Of a stretch of DNA of 64,000 nucleotides, positions 1-11,924 are shown one piece after another. Each line of letters begins with the position of its first letter. The stretch's first letter is position 1. The translations under genes and the position numbers were made by a program. Under the pieces are notes generated by a model. It saw nothing but the letters and a program-made list of their open reading frames with translations, made no database searches and was not told the DNA's origin. Source of the stretch: Cymodocea nodosa (Eukaryota; Streptophyta; Magnoliopsida; Alismatales; Cymodoceaceae); assembly GCA_036874045.1 (NCBI GenBank), contig CM072336.1, positions 14,069,001 through 14,133,000 of the forward strand. The letters are read 5' to 3'.

Positions 1-447
1 CTAAGCAATATAAAATCAATGTGATTTTGACTTAACCTCATAAGAATTGGTGTAGCCTCATAGGAATCACTAAATGATATCCAAAGTACTGAATATTTTA
101 AAAAAAAATTTCTGATTTATCCCCAAAAATCTACATGAAGCAAAAGCAAGACAAAAGAATGTGCAGCAGTTTATGTACGCTAATTATTTTTGTAGTTTTA
201 ATTCTGGTGTCGCTTGAGGTATTCACTCTCTTACTTTTCCTAATTTATTATCACTCAGTAGTTGAGATTGATGTTCGATTTGATGTAAGAAGTGGTGCCC
301 GTGAACCATTTGCCCAGACATGTTTCATGGAAAAAAGAGAATTTACAAAATTGACAAGACAAATAAAAGTATTATAAATAAAATGGATTAAACATTCCAG
401 GAACATAAAGCAGACGAATTAATTTATTGTGTGGACATAAAAAGTAC
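1..447 (-). other. Part of intron 7 of the HSP90 gene (left edge)
   Basis: Exon 7 ends in an SKLK segment followed by a GT donor at 446-447. No continuation of the chaperone (the conserved segment ELVKRYSEF expected next) is seen on the minus strand down to base 1. The intron is therefore at least 447 bases, longer than the six before it (80-145). The sequence is AT-rich; short open frames here look like chance. Confidence 0.7.
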
Positions 448-1982
448 CTTAAGCTTTGATTCTTCCAAATACTCACTGGCTTCATCTCTGAGATACAATC
501 TGATCTCTGTTCCACGTCCCAGTGGTTCATTCTCTGTATCTTCCGTGATTGTAAAGGAACCATCAGCATTTGATTCCCAAACATACCTAGAAGCCAGAAA
601 GAAGTGAAGTTCAAAAAGTCATTTGACGAAGGAGAGAAGTGTAAAATGATATAAGTCATATGAGTTGAACAACAAAATTCTCTCGTTGGAAAAGAAACAA
701 AATTCACAACAAAGTATGCTCATCTCTTACTGTGCATCGGCATGATGCTTGCTAATGACTTGAACATAATCTGCAACAAGGTAAACAGAGTAGAATCCAA
801 CTCCAAATTGTCCAATAAGATTGAGGTCACCACCCGTCTGCATTTTCTCCACAAAAGCTGCAAAGTAGAAAAGCAAGCATAAAAACATATTCTCTTGAAT
901 CTGAATTTCTCTTGTCAAAATCTAAACAAAACTTTACCTGAGGTCCCAGATTTGGCGATGGTACCCAAGTTCTTGATCAGTTCATCCTTAGTCATACCGA
1001 TACCTCTGTCCCGAATGGAGATCATCTTTTTCTCTTTGTCTAATTTTATCTAAATTCAACATCAAGACGACAAAAGTTTTGAAACAAAATCGAAACCACA
1101 AATTTCAAACAAGCGGAAAGCTTACAGAGAAAAACAACCACTCTAAGCTGGTCCATTCTACACATTCTACCCCCTATGAAAATGTCTAACCTGAATCTCA
1201 AGTTTGGTGTTGTCACCTTCCCCAAGGACTTCCTTATCTGTGAGCGCAAGGAACCTGATCTTGTCCAGTGCCTGCATTGCATTTAAAAAGAATCAAACCA
1301 CAAACGAAGAAGAAAATACAAAGAGAGAGAAAAACAACGACGATTAACATCTCACTCACATCGGAGGCGTTGGAAATGAGCTCCCTCAAGAAGATGTCTT
1401 TGTTACTGTAGAGGGAGTTGATAATGATGTCCATGAGACGAGAGACCTCCGCCTGGAACTCGAACCTCTGCGCATTACTTCGCAGAGTCCTCCTCGACAT
1501 AGACTCTGACTCCCTACATAATTGATGATGATGATGTTATAGTCGTTGTTGTTATTGATAAGATCGGGAATAACATCGAGAAAAATTAAGATCAGATCTA
1601 GGAGAGGGACGAAGAAGCACGAAAAATTAACAATGGCTGCGTAAATTAGGTTGAGCACCTTTTGACAACATCAGAGTCGGTGGACAAACCACTGGGAACG
1701 GCGCCGATCTTCTCCTCGACCTTGGGAGGATGCACAAGGTTATCGGTTTTGCTAGTGTCCTCCGCAGTTGCGTGCAACCTACGACCTGAACGCAACAGAT
1801 CAACACATTTTCAAATGTTCGGGATCCAGAAAAAGCTGAAGCCTAAGCGAACGAAATCAAACCGAACCGAGATGTACAAGAACGGTACGAAGGTGTGACC
1901 TACCTTGATCCGGAAGAGTCACCAGCAGTAGGAAAAACAGAAGAAGAGAGGAAGGGACCGCACACTTCCTAATCGACGTCAT
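448..1982 (-). CDS. HSP90.7: ER-type HSP90 chaperone (endoplasmin/GRP94 class), 5' part of the gene
   Basis: ATP-dependent chaperone of the ER lumen that folds secreted and membrane receptor proteins. Seven exons are visible on the minus strand, all with GT-AG junctions: 1904-1982, 1659-1785, 1360-1513, 1191-1271, 938-1049, 731-857 and 448-586. They total 819 bases (273 codons) in one open frame. The ATG at 1982 opens a hydrophobic signal peptide (residues 1 to about 27, ending LPDQG). The GHKL ATPase domain follows: [10 protein letters not shown] (catalytic Glu113, Asn117), nucleotide-binding Asp161 in DRGIGMT, and GQFGVGFYS at 200-208. The signal peptide and an acidic pre-N segment separate it from cytosolic HSP90s; chloroplast and mitochondrial paralogues have different leaders. 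Plant members run to about 800 residues, so the middle and C-terminal domains, and a C-terminal ER-retention signal if present, must lie beyond the left edge. No damage is seen in the visible exons. Confidence 0.95.
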
Positions 1983-2050
1983 CGTGCGTTCTCTTCCTAG
2001 CTCTCGCTGCGCTTCCCTCCTTCAGCCCCCATTTGTGTGCCCGTAACTAC

Positions 2051-2058
2051 TTATATAG
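2051..2058 (-). promoter_or_regulatory. Probable TATA box of the HSP90 gene
   Basis: Read on the minus strand the site is CTATATAA, 69 bases upstream of the ATG. It is the only clear TATA in a GC-rich block (about 1980-2340) that contrasts with the AT-rich DNA beyond. A start site about 30 bases downstream would give a short leader of around 40 bases. Confidence 0.7.
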
Positions 2059-2161
2059 GGAGGAGCGAAGCTGAGTCGGGCAGGGGCCTTCAGGGCCGTC
2101 GATGAAGGGCGACTGAGCTCCGACGGACAGGCATGGCGCAGTGGCGTCCGCTGTCCGTCCG

Positions 2162-2241
2162 ACGTGGACGATCGGACGGCTGATGAGCTTAGCTGCAACG
2201 TGGAGACGGGTCATTGGATGGTCGCTTCGGTCTTGACGTGG
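2162..2241 (-). promoter_or_regulatory. Additional CCACGT bZIP-type sites around the ERSE
   Basis: Two more CCACGT cores, in the same orientation as the one in the ERSE, lie at 2162-2167 and 2236-2241 (minus strand). Three ACGT-core sites within 80 bases of a proximal promoter suggest clustered bZIP binding. They could serve the ER stress response or other ACGT-binding bZIPs; sequence alone does not decide. Confidence 0.55.
2199..2217 (-). promoter_or_regulatory. ER stress response element (ERSE) of the HSP90 promoter
   Basis: On the minus strand the bases read CCAAT, nine spacer bases, CCACG, in the same direction as the gene and about 220-235 bases upstream of its ATG. This equals the ERSE consensus (CCAAT-N9/10-CCACG) known from BiP and GRP94 promoters, bound by NF-Y plus ATF6-type bZIPs (bZIP28/bZIP60 in plants). 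Induction by unfolded protein in the ER is inferred from the site and the gene product. Confidence 0.85.
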
Positions 2242-2350
2242 TGAGGGGTATAGCGGCTGTGGCCCATCAGATCAGGCCTTCGCGAAAGTTCTGTTGGACG
2301 GTGTGTGCGTGACTCCGACTCCGTTGCGGACGTGCGGTCACACATTAATT

Positions 2351-3776
2351 ATCTTCGCAAACCGTAGTTTGAATTTTCATTTTTCTGTCGATTGTATGAT
2401 ACGGTACTATGTGTATATGTTTGATTAATTGATGATTTTGTTAGTATATGTAGGTACCTTCCTGTAGGACCTATTTCATTGAATTTCGATTTTGTAAAAA
2501 ATTATGATGATACTTTGGACGTAATATGCATACGTTCAATCATTTTGTGTCTCTCTATACGATCGTATGTTTAACTAGTTTATTAATGATTATATCATTA
2601 TATGTGTAACTATTTGATGATGAATAATTATTGCATGATTATAATAATGTCCAAATATATAAAATTATTACATGTGTAACAGTTATTATATGTTGAATGA
2701 CGGTATTGAGATTCATAATTGACGTATTTTTTCCCTTGGGTTTTGGGCTATAACAATTAAAAACGACGATTTTGGAACTTTAAAGGGCATTATGAGTACT
2801 GCTATTCTTTACTGATTGAACTACTGCAATTGATCATCTTGCATTTTGCTTGATTGAACGGTAAAGTTGCTCTGTGACAGTGAGCGCGGGTAAAGAAGTA
2901 GATCATGAAGGTGTCTTGGAGGACTCCTTCAAAGGTGAAGCTTGTTTCTGACACTCATTTATCGTCTCTTGTGAGGGTTTTCTTCTCTTTGTTGGCAATC
3001 TTCGGAAGGTTCTCTTGAGAAATCTCCTCTCTTTTGTTCTTTTAAAAATAAACTCCCTCGTAACTATATATATCCCTCACCTCCGGTCTCTCCTCCCTTG
3101 GAAACGCATTAAGATTCAACAATCTTTTCTTGGCTGGAGATCCAGCAAATAAACCAATCTCCATGTTTTCTCATCAGAAACCTTTGAGTCTACTTCTAAA
3201 ACCAATGAAACAAATGAACTTAATATTACGTATGATAATAAAACTCCCTCCACCAAATCCCCACCAAACTCTACAGTTAAGCAAGGTACTTCTTGTAAAT
3301 CACCCTGCTTCCTCTCCTCTCTTTGTGGAGGATGATTTTAACTCTATACCTCGTTATCCCTAAAATGGCTATATTAGTTTAGATATTTTCACTCTTGATT
3401 TATGTCATGCCTAAACAAAGATATGACAGTTGTCGTAATATCAAAAAGAAGAAAAACATATATAAATAAAATTTTGTCACGTGAAAAATTTCTTTTTTTA
3501 ATATTACAAGGTTAGTACTTGTTAAAGAGGTATAATAATAGAAATTCACAATAAATATAAATAAACTTTTATAAAAAATAACAAAAGTTATTTACAATCT
3601 AATCTTAAACAAAGAAAATACAAAATAAGATACAAACCACAAAGTCTATTATTTACAATATTTTGTATAGTTAGTCAAAAAGTGACTAACTTCTTCTATC
3701 TTGCTCACATTCCCTTAGAATATTTACTAGGTATCCTAAAATGAACAATATCAACATGTGAGCTAAAGCCTAATAA
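2351..3776. other. AT-rich flank without a recognised gene
   Basis: No gene could be supported. About 2870-3360 is less AT-rich, has a pyrimidine-rich stretch with TATATATA and an open frame of 77 codons at 3130-3363 that resembles nothing I know; a decayed repeat (for example the start of a LINE) is possible but unproven. The end of this stretch (from roughly 3420) is probably continuous with 19506-20490 before the LTR at 3782 inserted, because the 5-bp duplication GTCAT lies at 3777-3781 and 19501-19505. Confidence 0.4.
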
Positions 3777-4543
3777 GTCATTGTTTATAATGAAAAAGTG
3801 CATAATATTAATGGTTAATTGCATAATATTTAGCTTATCATATGAGAATTAAATTATTATGTTATAATTGAACTATTATATGCTTTAATAAAAGAATCTA
3901 CATAATTTCAATGAATAGTATTAATTAAGTACATTTCTACACTACTGATGAGTTATAGGCTTTGTAATTCTTTAGTATCCGAATTGTCTATTATTTCGAA
4001 GATTTACATTACATGTACCAAACAGTTATGTTTTAAACATTTAAAGAATACTTTATTATTTCTTGAAGGATTCATGTTGTAACATTAATACATGACTTAA
4101 GTGAATTTTTAGTAAGTTATATGCTAACTATCCGAAATGTGTTTAAGCATTGGATAGTTAGGTTTGCAAGTATCCAAAATATCTTTTTATCATAAAACTT
4201 ACTAAGGACACGTGTTGTGATCTGAAAACTTAACTTAAGTTATCTTTTGAAAGGTTAGGTGCTAACTATCCGAAATGCATGTAAGTTTTGGATACTTATA
4301 GTTTGTAACTATCCGAAACATTTGAACCCATTAAGTTAGAATTATGCACATGTTGAAATTAAATGTTTTATTATGTCACGTGAGCTGCACATGTATAACT
4401 CGTTAAGTTAGCATAACTATACGCGTTGAGTTACTTGAATATACACTAAGGTAACATATTGTATTAGTGTTATAAGCTTAATAAGTTATTTCTTTATTAC
4501 ACGTATTTTATAGTTAAGTCAACGAAGTAAGTCTATTGAGTTA

Positions 4544-6498
4544 TGTTTGATTACCTAGTACGACACCAGGAAACCTGATTGGATCTCCAACAACACACTA
4601 GAAAAACTTGGATTTGTTAACTTCTGTTTTTACTTAGTTAATTTATCTTTATGCCTATTCTTTTTTTAGAAGTAAACAAACAACATTTAACACAATTTAG
4701 ATATTAATTCCAATTTATATTTTAACTACAAGTGCACAGTGTCTATTGTATTAGTGTGCAAGTACAGGTCGATCCCATAGAGAATTGTTTAAGAATTGAG
4801 AACTGTTCTGTTTGTTAAGAGTCAAATTTATATCTTCAATAAGCCCTCCGTTGAGTTACAGTTAACTCAACGGACACAATTCGTTGAGTTATGGTTAACT
4901 CAACAGACTAACCTCGTGGATTTAAGTTAACTCCACAAGTCTGCCTTTTCTTTTTAATACTGCTATTTACAAAGGAATTCGGCCAACCATTGGGCCGTTC
5001 CACAGATTGTAAATAACATCAATTAAGCTATTTAATGTTAGTAAAAACTAGATTTATCATTAAGCATACTAACATTCAGATAATTCAAACGATAATTATT
5101 AAAATCTTTAAGTCTTTTGAACGAACTAATTTCAATAAACTGTAATACTAAAACAAACATAAAACAATCACAACACTGACAAAGTTAACATTAATCACGA
5201 TACAACACAAACAATACAACACTCAAATACAAAATACAAACACAGATAGATTATGTTTGGTATTTTTGTTTTAATATGAACATGAAAATGGGTGAAAGGT
5301 GAAATGTAAAGTAATCTAAATCGATAGTAAATACTTCTATCACTACATGCGACGCGATTACACCATTGAAAATTAAACCACTTACAATTCTATCTCCTCT
5401 CCCTATAGAATCGCGAGTCTAGAATTGCAAGATGATCTCCTCTTCAGCATACAGGCATCAACCCGAAGCCAAGGCTAGAAGCTCTACGATCTCCTGAAAT
5501 ATGAGTCAGCGCTTGGTGAAAATGGCTTCCCTTCCCGTGGCGCGATCACTCCTTACAATAGTTGTTAGGCACTATGTTTGGCTCGGAATCGACCCGACAT
5601 CAGGAAAGTATCCTCACAAACCTTCGATGGTTGGTGATTATGGTGGTGGTAATGATGGTTGGTGTAGTACTTCAAAGAATTGCTGACACTGTCTGTAGAA
5701 AGCTCGGTGCTCCTCTGTACACATTGACCATACCCATCAATCACACACACTTACTTCTTTTTTTTCTTTTCTTTTATATTTCTTTAGTGGTAACTACTTC
5801 TGCTTGAATGGTCGGTTGGATTTCCTTCATTCATATCAACAATGATGCTTTCTTCTCCCTACGCGATACGTGCAATCGTGGTTTTTCCTTCCAACTATCC
5901 TGTTTCTGCAACTGCTATAGTGGCATATTAGAAAATAAATAGTCCGTGGAGTTACAAATAACTCAACGGACTTGCTTCGATGATTTAACTATAAAACACA
6001 TGCATAAATTTAACTATCCGATGCTCAGGTATATTTCAGATACTTACAACTTAACTATCTGATGCCTAGATACATTTTGGATAGTTACAAACTTAACTAT
6101 CCGATGCCCAGATGCATTTTGGATAGTTACAAACTTAACTACCCGATGCATAGATGCATTTCGGATAGTTACAGATAACTCACCGATATATAACTTAAGT
6201 AAATCTACCAGATCTCGACATGTGTCAACAGCAGTTTAATAATAAAAGAAACATTTTGGAGAGTTACAAGTCTAACTATCTGATGCTTAGATGCATTTTA
6301 GATAGTTAGAGATAACTCACCGAAAATCCACTTAAGTCACTTTCCCAGAACATGACACGTGTACACAACTATTTTATAAATAAAAGGAGATTTCGGAGGG
6401 TTACACATATAACTATCTGATGCTCAAATGCAATTTTAGATAGTTATAGATAACTCACCGAAAGTTCACTTAAGTCATGCATTATGGTTTCGACACTT
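4544..6498 (-). mobile_element. Athila-like LTR in inverse orientation, rearranged
   Basis: It begins with the reverse complement of the family's LTR end (TGTTTGATTACC...) inside a plus-sense copy of the same LTR. Its far end does not reach the expected terminus and abuts plus-sense LTR sequence around 6499, with no matching duplication. An insertion followed by recombination between inverse copies is the likely history. An open frame of 61 codons at 5501-5686 recurs in other copies (see findings). Confidence 0.75.
6012..6178 (-). repeat. 42-bp tandem repeat in the LTR, four units
   Basis: Units start at about 6012, 6053, 6095 and 6137 (spacing 41-42). Each holds AACTATCYG near its start and GGATAGTT (or a variant) near its end, so each unit is itself an imperfect hairpin with arms of about 8-9 bases. 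The plus-sense copy of the LTR at about 15200-15335 has the same array. Confidence 0.8.
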
Positions 6499-7713
6499 AA
6501 GATCATAAAACTTCTAGCCTTGGTTTGAAGTTGATGCTAGTATATTAAAGAGCAGATCAACTTACAAGTCTTGGTTCACGATTCTATAGGGAGAGGAGGC
6601 AAGATTATAAGTGATTAAATTTTCAGTAGTATAATCATGTTGCATGTAGTGACAAAAGTTTTTACTATCAATAGAGATTTTTACATTTCACCTTTCGCTC
6701 ATCTTCAAGAACATATCAAAACAAAAATACCAAAAATAACTAATTTTTTATGTTTACATTTAGTATTAAAGTGTTGTATTGTTTGTTTTGTATCATGATT
6801 AATGTTATCATTGTCAATTTTGTGAATGTTTTATGTTTGTTTGATTCAGAAAATAGAAAATAATTTTATTGTTTACTAAAATTGATTTATCTTGAATATT
6901 TAAAAATCATAATAGTTACTATTCGAAATATCTGAATGTTAGTATTGCTTAATGACAAATCTCATATTAACTAACATTAAAAAGCTTAATTGATGTTATT
7001 TACATTCTGTGGAACTACTTAATGGATGGTCGAATTCCCCTGTGAATAGTAGTATTTAACTATAAAGGTAGGCTCGAGGAGTTAACTTAAGTCCACAAGG
7101 TTAGTCCGTTGAGTTAGCTGTAACTCCACAAACTAGTCTGTTGAGTTAATAGTAACTCAACAAAGTGCTTAACTAAACACATATAAACTCCAATATAAAA
7201 ATTAAAATAGTACATAGTTCTTACTCAATCTTTATGAGATTGACTTGTACTTGCATACAAATACAATATACACTGTGTACTTGTAGTTAAAAATACAAAT
7301 TGGACTTAATATCTAATTTGTGTGAAAATTGTTTGTTTACTTCAAAAGAAATTATAAACATATAATTAAAGCAAACGAAATTCACCTAAACATGTTAGGG
7401 TAAGTAGTACAGGTGTGGAGTATGCCATAAGAAATCTATGTTAAATCGAAGGCTTGTTAACAGTAAATATCTGATAGATTTATTTTTTGGTAGGTTGTCA
7501 GACCTAAGTATTTGAAAAATATAGTTTCAGTTGGAAGCTTTGAGCTAACTATTCGAAAGTTAGAAGATTTTGGAGGGTTACTAGTTGTAACCATCCGGAA
7601 TGACTTAAAGGACACTTAAGTGGATGTTCAAATAGTTAAGAAGTCAAGTATCCGAAAAGCAAAGACTTAAGTAGATCTTCAGATAGTTAGTAGTAACTAT
7701 CCAAAAATCATAA

Positions 7714-8012
7714 GTTTTCGGAAGGTTAACAGCAGAACCTTCCGAAATGACTGAAGAGACACTTAAGTGAGTTTTCAGATAGTTAAGACAGTAACTATCT
7801 GAAAGACTTGCAGTTTTCAAAGAGTTAACGACAGAACCTTCCGAAATGTCTAAAGAGACACTTAAGTGAGTTTTCGGATAGTTAAGACAGTAACTATCTG
7901 AAAGACATGTAGTTTTTAGAGAGTTAACGGCAGAACCTTTCGAAAGGATAGAGAGAGAGAAGTAAGTGGCTTTTTAGACAGTTAAGTCAGTAACTATCCA
8001 AAATACTGAATC
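7714..8012 (+). repeat. 100-bp tandem repeat in the Copia A LTR, about three units
   Basis: Units start near 7714, 7814 and 7913. Each contains two hairpins (GGAAGGTTA...AACCTTCC type and GGATAGTTA...TAACTATC type) separated by ACACTTAAGTG. The 3' LTR has the same array at about 18776-19070. Known Tork elements (Tnt1, Tto1) also carry their enhancers as short LTR repeats. Confidence 0.75.
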
Positions 8013-8339
8013 TCTCTGAACAGTTAGCTTGCTACAGTACTGCCCATTAGAAAGAAGAATTTCTTCGGATAGTTAAGTTTGTAACTATCCGAAATGTTGT
8101 AGATTTCGGTAAGTTAGGAAGATAAGGCTTTGAAATTGAGAGTCCCTTCTTCGAAGCATTATTTCTCTACTGTAATGGCTTGAATGTAATTAAAGGTTTA
8201 TTAACCCTAAGTTGGGTAGTATATAAACTTTTATGATATTGTAAAACATTGCGATTGATTGTGTCGAAGCTCATAGAAGAACCCTCAACTCTACGTGGAC
8301 GTAGGTTGTTACTGAACCACGTAAATCTTGTGTCTTCAT

Positions 8340-11300
8340 TGTAGGATCGTATGGCTACACAAGAGGGGGGTGAATTGTGTTTTTCAATATTTTCAAATAT
8401 AATTGAAACTTTAAAACTCAAAACCAAGTCGAGACATTGTTTTCATAAAATCATTTTTATTCAAGGTTTCAATTACAATATACAATTCAATTCTCCTCAG
8501 AAATTGTAGATGTAATTATATCTCGATACCATGTATCATCTAAACAATTTCATAACTACAAACAGAGATAAATAATTTACGAAATTTAAAACATTTATCC
8601 TTGTTTAAGATCTTTCTTTTTCTTCTTCTTCTTCTCTTTCTTCTTCAGCAATTCTTCAGTGACGAATATCTTGTCTTTTTATGCTTCACTGAATTTGTTT
8701 TCTTCTGATACTTTAAATCTTCAGTGACGTAAATCTTACATTTTTATGCTTCACTGAATTTTCTTCCACCTGATACTTCAAATCTTCAGTGACATATATC
8801 TTACCTTTTTATGCTTCACTGAATTTTCTTCCACTTGAGAGATTTTCCCCGAAGAGGTGTTTTTGATCCCTGAAAGATTTTTCGTTTGATGTGTGTTCGT
8901 GTTTTCCCAGCACTACACTAGAAAAACTTGGATTTGTTACTTCTATTTTTACTTAGTTAATTTATCTTAATGCCTATTCTTTCTTTTAGAAGTAAACAAA
9001 TAACCTTTAATACAATTTAGATATTAATTCCAATTTGTACTTTAACTGCAAGTGCATAGTGTCTATTGTATCAGTGTGCAAGTACAGGTTGATCCCACAA
9101 GGAATTGCTGACGAATTTAAGAAATGTTTGATTGTGAACAATTCAAATTTATATTCAATAAGCACTCCGTTGAGTTACAGTTAACTCAACGGACTAAGTT
9201 CGTTGAATTATGGATAACTCAACGGACTATCCTCGTGGACTTAAGTTAACTCCACGAGCCTGTCTCTTCTTTATAATACTGCTAATTACAGAGGAATTCG
9301 GCCAACCATTGGGCGATTCCACAGATTGTAAATAACATCAATTAAGCTTTTTAATGTTAGTTAACATTGGATTTATCATTATGCAATACTAACATTCAGA
9401 TAATTCAAACAATAACCATTAAAATCTTTAAGTTGTTTTGTATGAACCAATTTCAGTAAACTGTAAAATTAAAACTAACATAAAACAATCATAAAATTGA
9501 TACAGATAACATTAATCACGATACAACACCAACAATACAACACTCAAATACAACATACAAACAAAGATAAATTGTTTTTGGTATTTTTATTTTGATGTGA
9601 TGGGCGAAAGGTGAAATCTAAAGTAATTTCACTTGATAGTAAATACTTCCGACACTACTTGCAACACGATTACACCACTAAAAATTGAACCACTTACAAT
9701 TCTGTCTCCTCTCCCTATAGAATCGCGAGTCCAGAATTGCAAGATGATCTCCTCTTCAGTATACAGGCATCAACCCGAAGCCAAGGCTAAAAGCTTTATG
9801 ATCTCCTGAAATATGAGTCAGCGCTTGGTGAAAATGTCTTCCCTTCCCACGACGTGATCACTCCTCACAATGGTTGTTAGACACTGTGTTTGGCTCGGAA
9901 TCGACCCGACATCAGGCAAGTATCCTCACATACTTCCGATGATTGGTGATTATGGTGGTGATACGATGGTTGGTGTGATACTTTGGAGAATTGTCGATAC
10001 TATTTGCAGAAAGCTCGGTGCTCCTCCTCTGTATACACTGGCCGTCCATCGATCACACCCTTTCTTTTTTTTCTTCTTTTCTTTTATATTTCTTCAGTGG
10101 TAACTGCTTCTGCTTGAATGGTCGGTTGGATTTCCTTCCTTCAGATCAACGGCAATGATTTCTTTCTCCCTACGCAATTGAATTCCTGCATGATACGTGT
10201 AAACGTGGTTTTTCCTTCCAACTATCTGTTCCTGCAACCGCTATAGTGGCATATTAGAAAATATATAGTCCGTGGAGTTACAGATAACTCAATGGACTTC
10301 CTTCGTTGATTTAACTATAAAACACGTGCAAAACTAACAACTTAAGTTTATAATGCTAACCTAACGCGTTGCCTTAGTGTATTTTCATGTAACTCAATGC
10401 GTGTAGTTATACTAACTTAACGAGTTATAACGTAAGTAAATCTACTAGCTCTTAACACGTGTCAGCAGTAGTTTAAACATAAAATAACATTCCGGAGAGT
10501 TACAAGTATAACTATCCGATGCTTAGATGCATTTTTGGATACTTAAGAATTTCACAGCCTGCAATTTACCGACAGTTCATAAATGTACTAAATTAACATT
10601 AATTCCCCAAAATTAAGCAGATTCTTCAATTAAAGCATATAACAGTGCAATTATAATATAATGGCTTAATTCTCATATGATAAGCTAAATATTATGCAAT
10701 TAACCATCATTTAACCGTTAATAATATGCACTTTTTCATTCTAAACAATGTGTAAGGATAATTTGATCAACGAGAATTCTATGCCTTTTATACTGTATCT
10801 TCATTTCATGCATATCCTCCATGTTTAATCACTACCAGTTTTCCACTTCTTCACGTCTTTTCTTTTTCCTTCATCGAAATACACACATTCTGACCCACGT
10901 TTACATTTCGAATTTTCTTTAATCATCAATCCTGGATCTCTGAAAAATTTCCTACAAAATAAACTTTCTCGTCCAAAATTTTTCATCAAGTATAATAAGA
11001 AGTCGTTACTTTAATGTTAACTAAACGAGTAACACAAGTATATATATAACTTAACGTTTTCAACTTAACGAGTTTCTCATGTGTCAATTCACTTGACAAG
11101 TATTATAGCTAACTCAACGAACTAACTCCATTGTGTTATGGATAACTCAACGAACTATCTCCGTTGTGTTACAATAACTTAACGAACCAGTAATATACAA
11201 ATGTTTTTATAATAAGAATTTTACCACGTGCAAAAAATAACAACTTAAGTTTGTAACACTAACCTAATGCGTTGCATTAGTGTTCAATATAGCAACTTAA

Positions 11301-11773
11301 CACGTTTAGTTATGTTAACTTAACGAGTTAAACATGTGCACCTCACGTGATACAATATAACATTCGTAACTTATAATTTCACCATGTGTATAACACTAAC
11401 TTAACGAGTTATCTAAACTTTTACTCATTAACTTAACGAGTTCTCACGTGACATATTTTAACCTTTAACCCTCTAACTTAATGAGTTTTCCAAACGTGCA
11501 TTGTACATGATACAGAAAATATAACTTTAAAACATATCATGCTTTTCAATAAAAACACACGTTAACTTAATGTTTAGTTAAATGATAAATTAATGCAATG
11601 AAACGACTAGTTATTAACTTAGTATAATTTCAAATCCAATACAGACAAGTATTTATATCAATAAGCTTTTTTTGTATTAATTAATGATTTTAATTTCCTT
11701 TCACAAGCAATAGTAATTGAGCAAATATGATTAATTTCATTTAGCACACATCATCAAAACAAAATACTCAACA
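8340..11773 (-). mobile_element. SIRE-type Copia solo LTR, itself split by another LTR
   Basis: Read on the minus strand it starts TGTTGAGTATTTTG with the TTTTGATGAT signature common to SIRE LTR starts and ends GATCCTACA. The flanking duplication is TTCAT (8335-8339 and 11774-11778). Own sequence is 8340-8893 and 10748-11773. Its minus-sense U3 (10950-11470) is full of AACTTAACGAGTT-like palindromes. No coding part remains. Confidence 0.8.
8894..10747 (-). mobile_element. Athila-like solo LTR nested in the SIRE-type LTR
   Basis: Minus-sense LTR from TGTTTAGAATG (at 10747) to the end at 8894, 1854 bp, flanked by ATGTG at 8889-8893 and 10748-10752. It is the innermost level of a five-deep nest: flank, Athila LTR, Copia A, SIRE LTR, this LTR. 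Confidence 0.85.
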
Positions 11774-11890
11774 TTCATTGTGTTATTTCTTCTTTTACTC
11801 TTCACTTCCAGTTTCGATGAGTTTAGAGGTGAGTGTTTCAATATCGTGCCATAGAAAGTTGACTGAATGATCCATTCCAATAGTAACAAC

Positions 11891-11902
11891 TGGTATCAAA
11901 GC
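11891..11902 (+). other. Primer binding site of Copia A
   Basis: TGGTATCAAAGC two bases after the 5' LTR; one mismatch to the complement of the initiator tRNA-Met 3' end (TGGTATCAGAGC), as in most plant Copia elements. Confidence 0.85.
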
Positions 11903-11924
11903 CGAATGTTCTTTAGTTTAACAG

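Larger units (their letters stand above)
7393..11888 (+). repeat. 5' LTR of Copia A, interrupted by a solo LTR
   Basis: Own sequence is 7393-8339 and from 8340/11774 to 11888; the remainder (8340-11773) is a nested SIRE-type LTR flanked by TTCAT. The LTR carries tandem hairpin repeats in its U3 part. Confidence 0.85.

Noticed and set aside
135-377. 80-codon open frame on the plus strand
   Set aside because: Lies in an intron of the minus-strand HSP90 gene, starts from a low-complexity hydrophobic run and resembles nothing known.
1662-1898. 78-codon plus-strand frame over HSP90 exon 2
   Set aside because: Shadow of the conserved minus-strand exon.
3130-3363. 77-codon frame beginning AGDPANKPIS
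   Set aside because: Considered as a LINE or gene start; no domain, no conserved partner frame, flank without gene structure.
5501-5807. Small plus-strand frames treated as a host gene
   Set aside because: The same block recurs in every Athila-like LTR of the window, so it belongs to the repeat; kept only as a finding.
6012-6178. Regularly spaced palindromic units, considered as a CRISPR-like array
   Set aside because: Plant nuclear LTR sequence; the units are imperfect tandem repeats with no unique spacers.
11891-11902. tRNA-like sequence
   Set aside because: Only the 12-base primer site matches a tRNA end; no cloverleaf around it. The same holds at 34235, 53321 and 61585.
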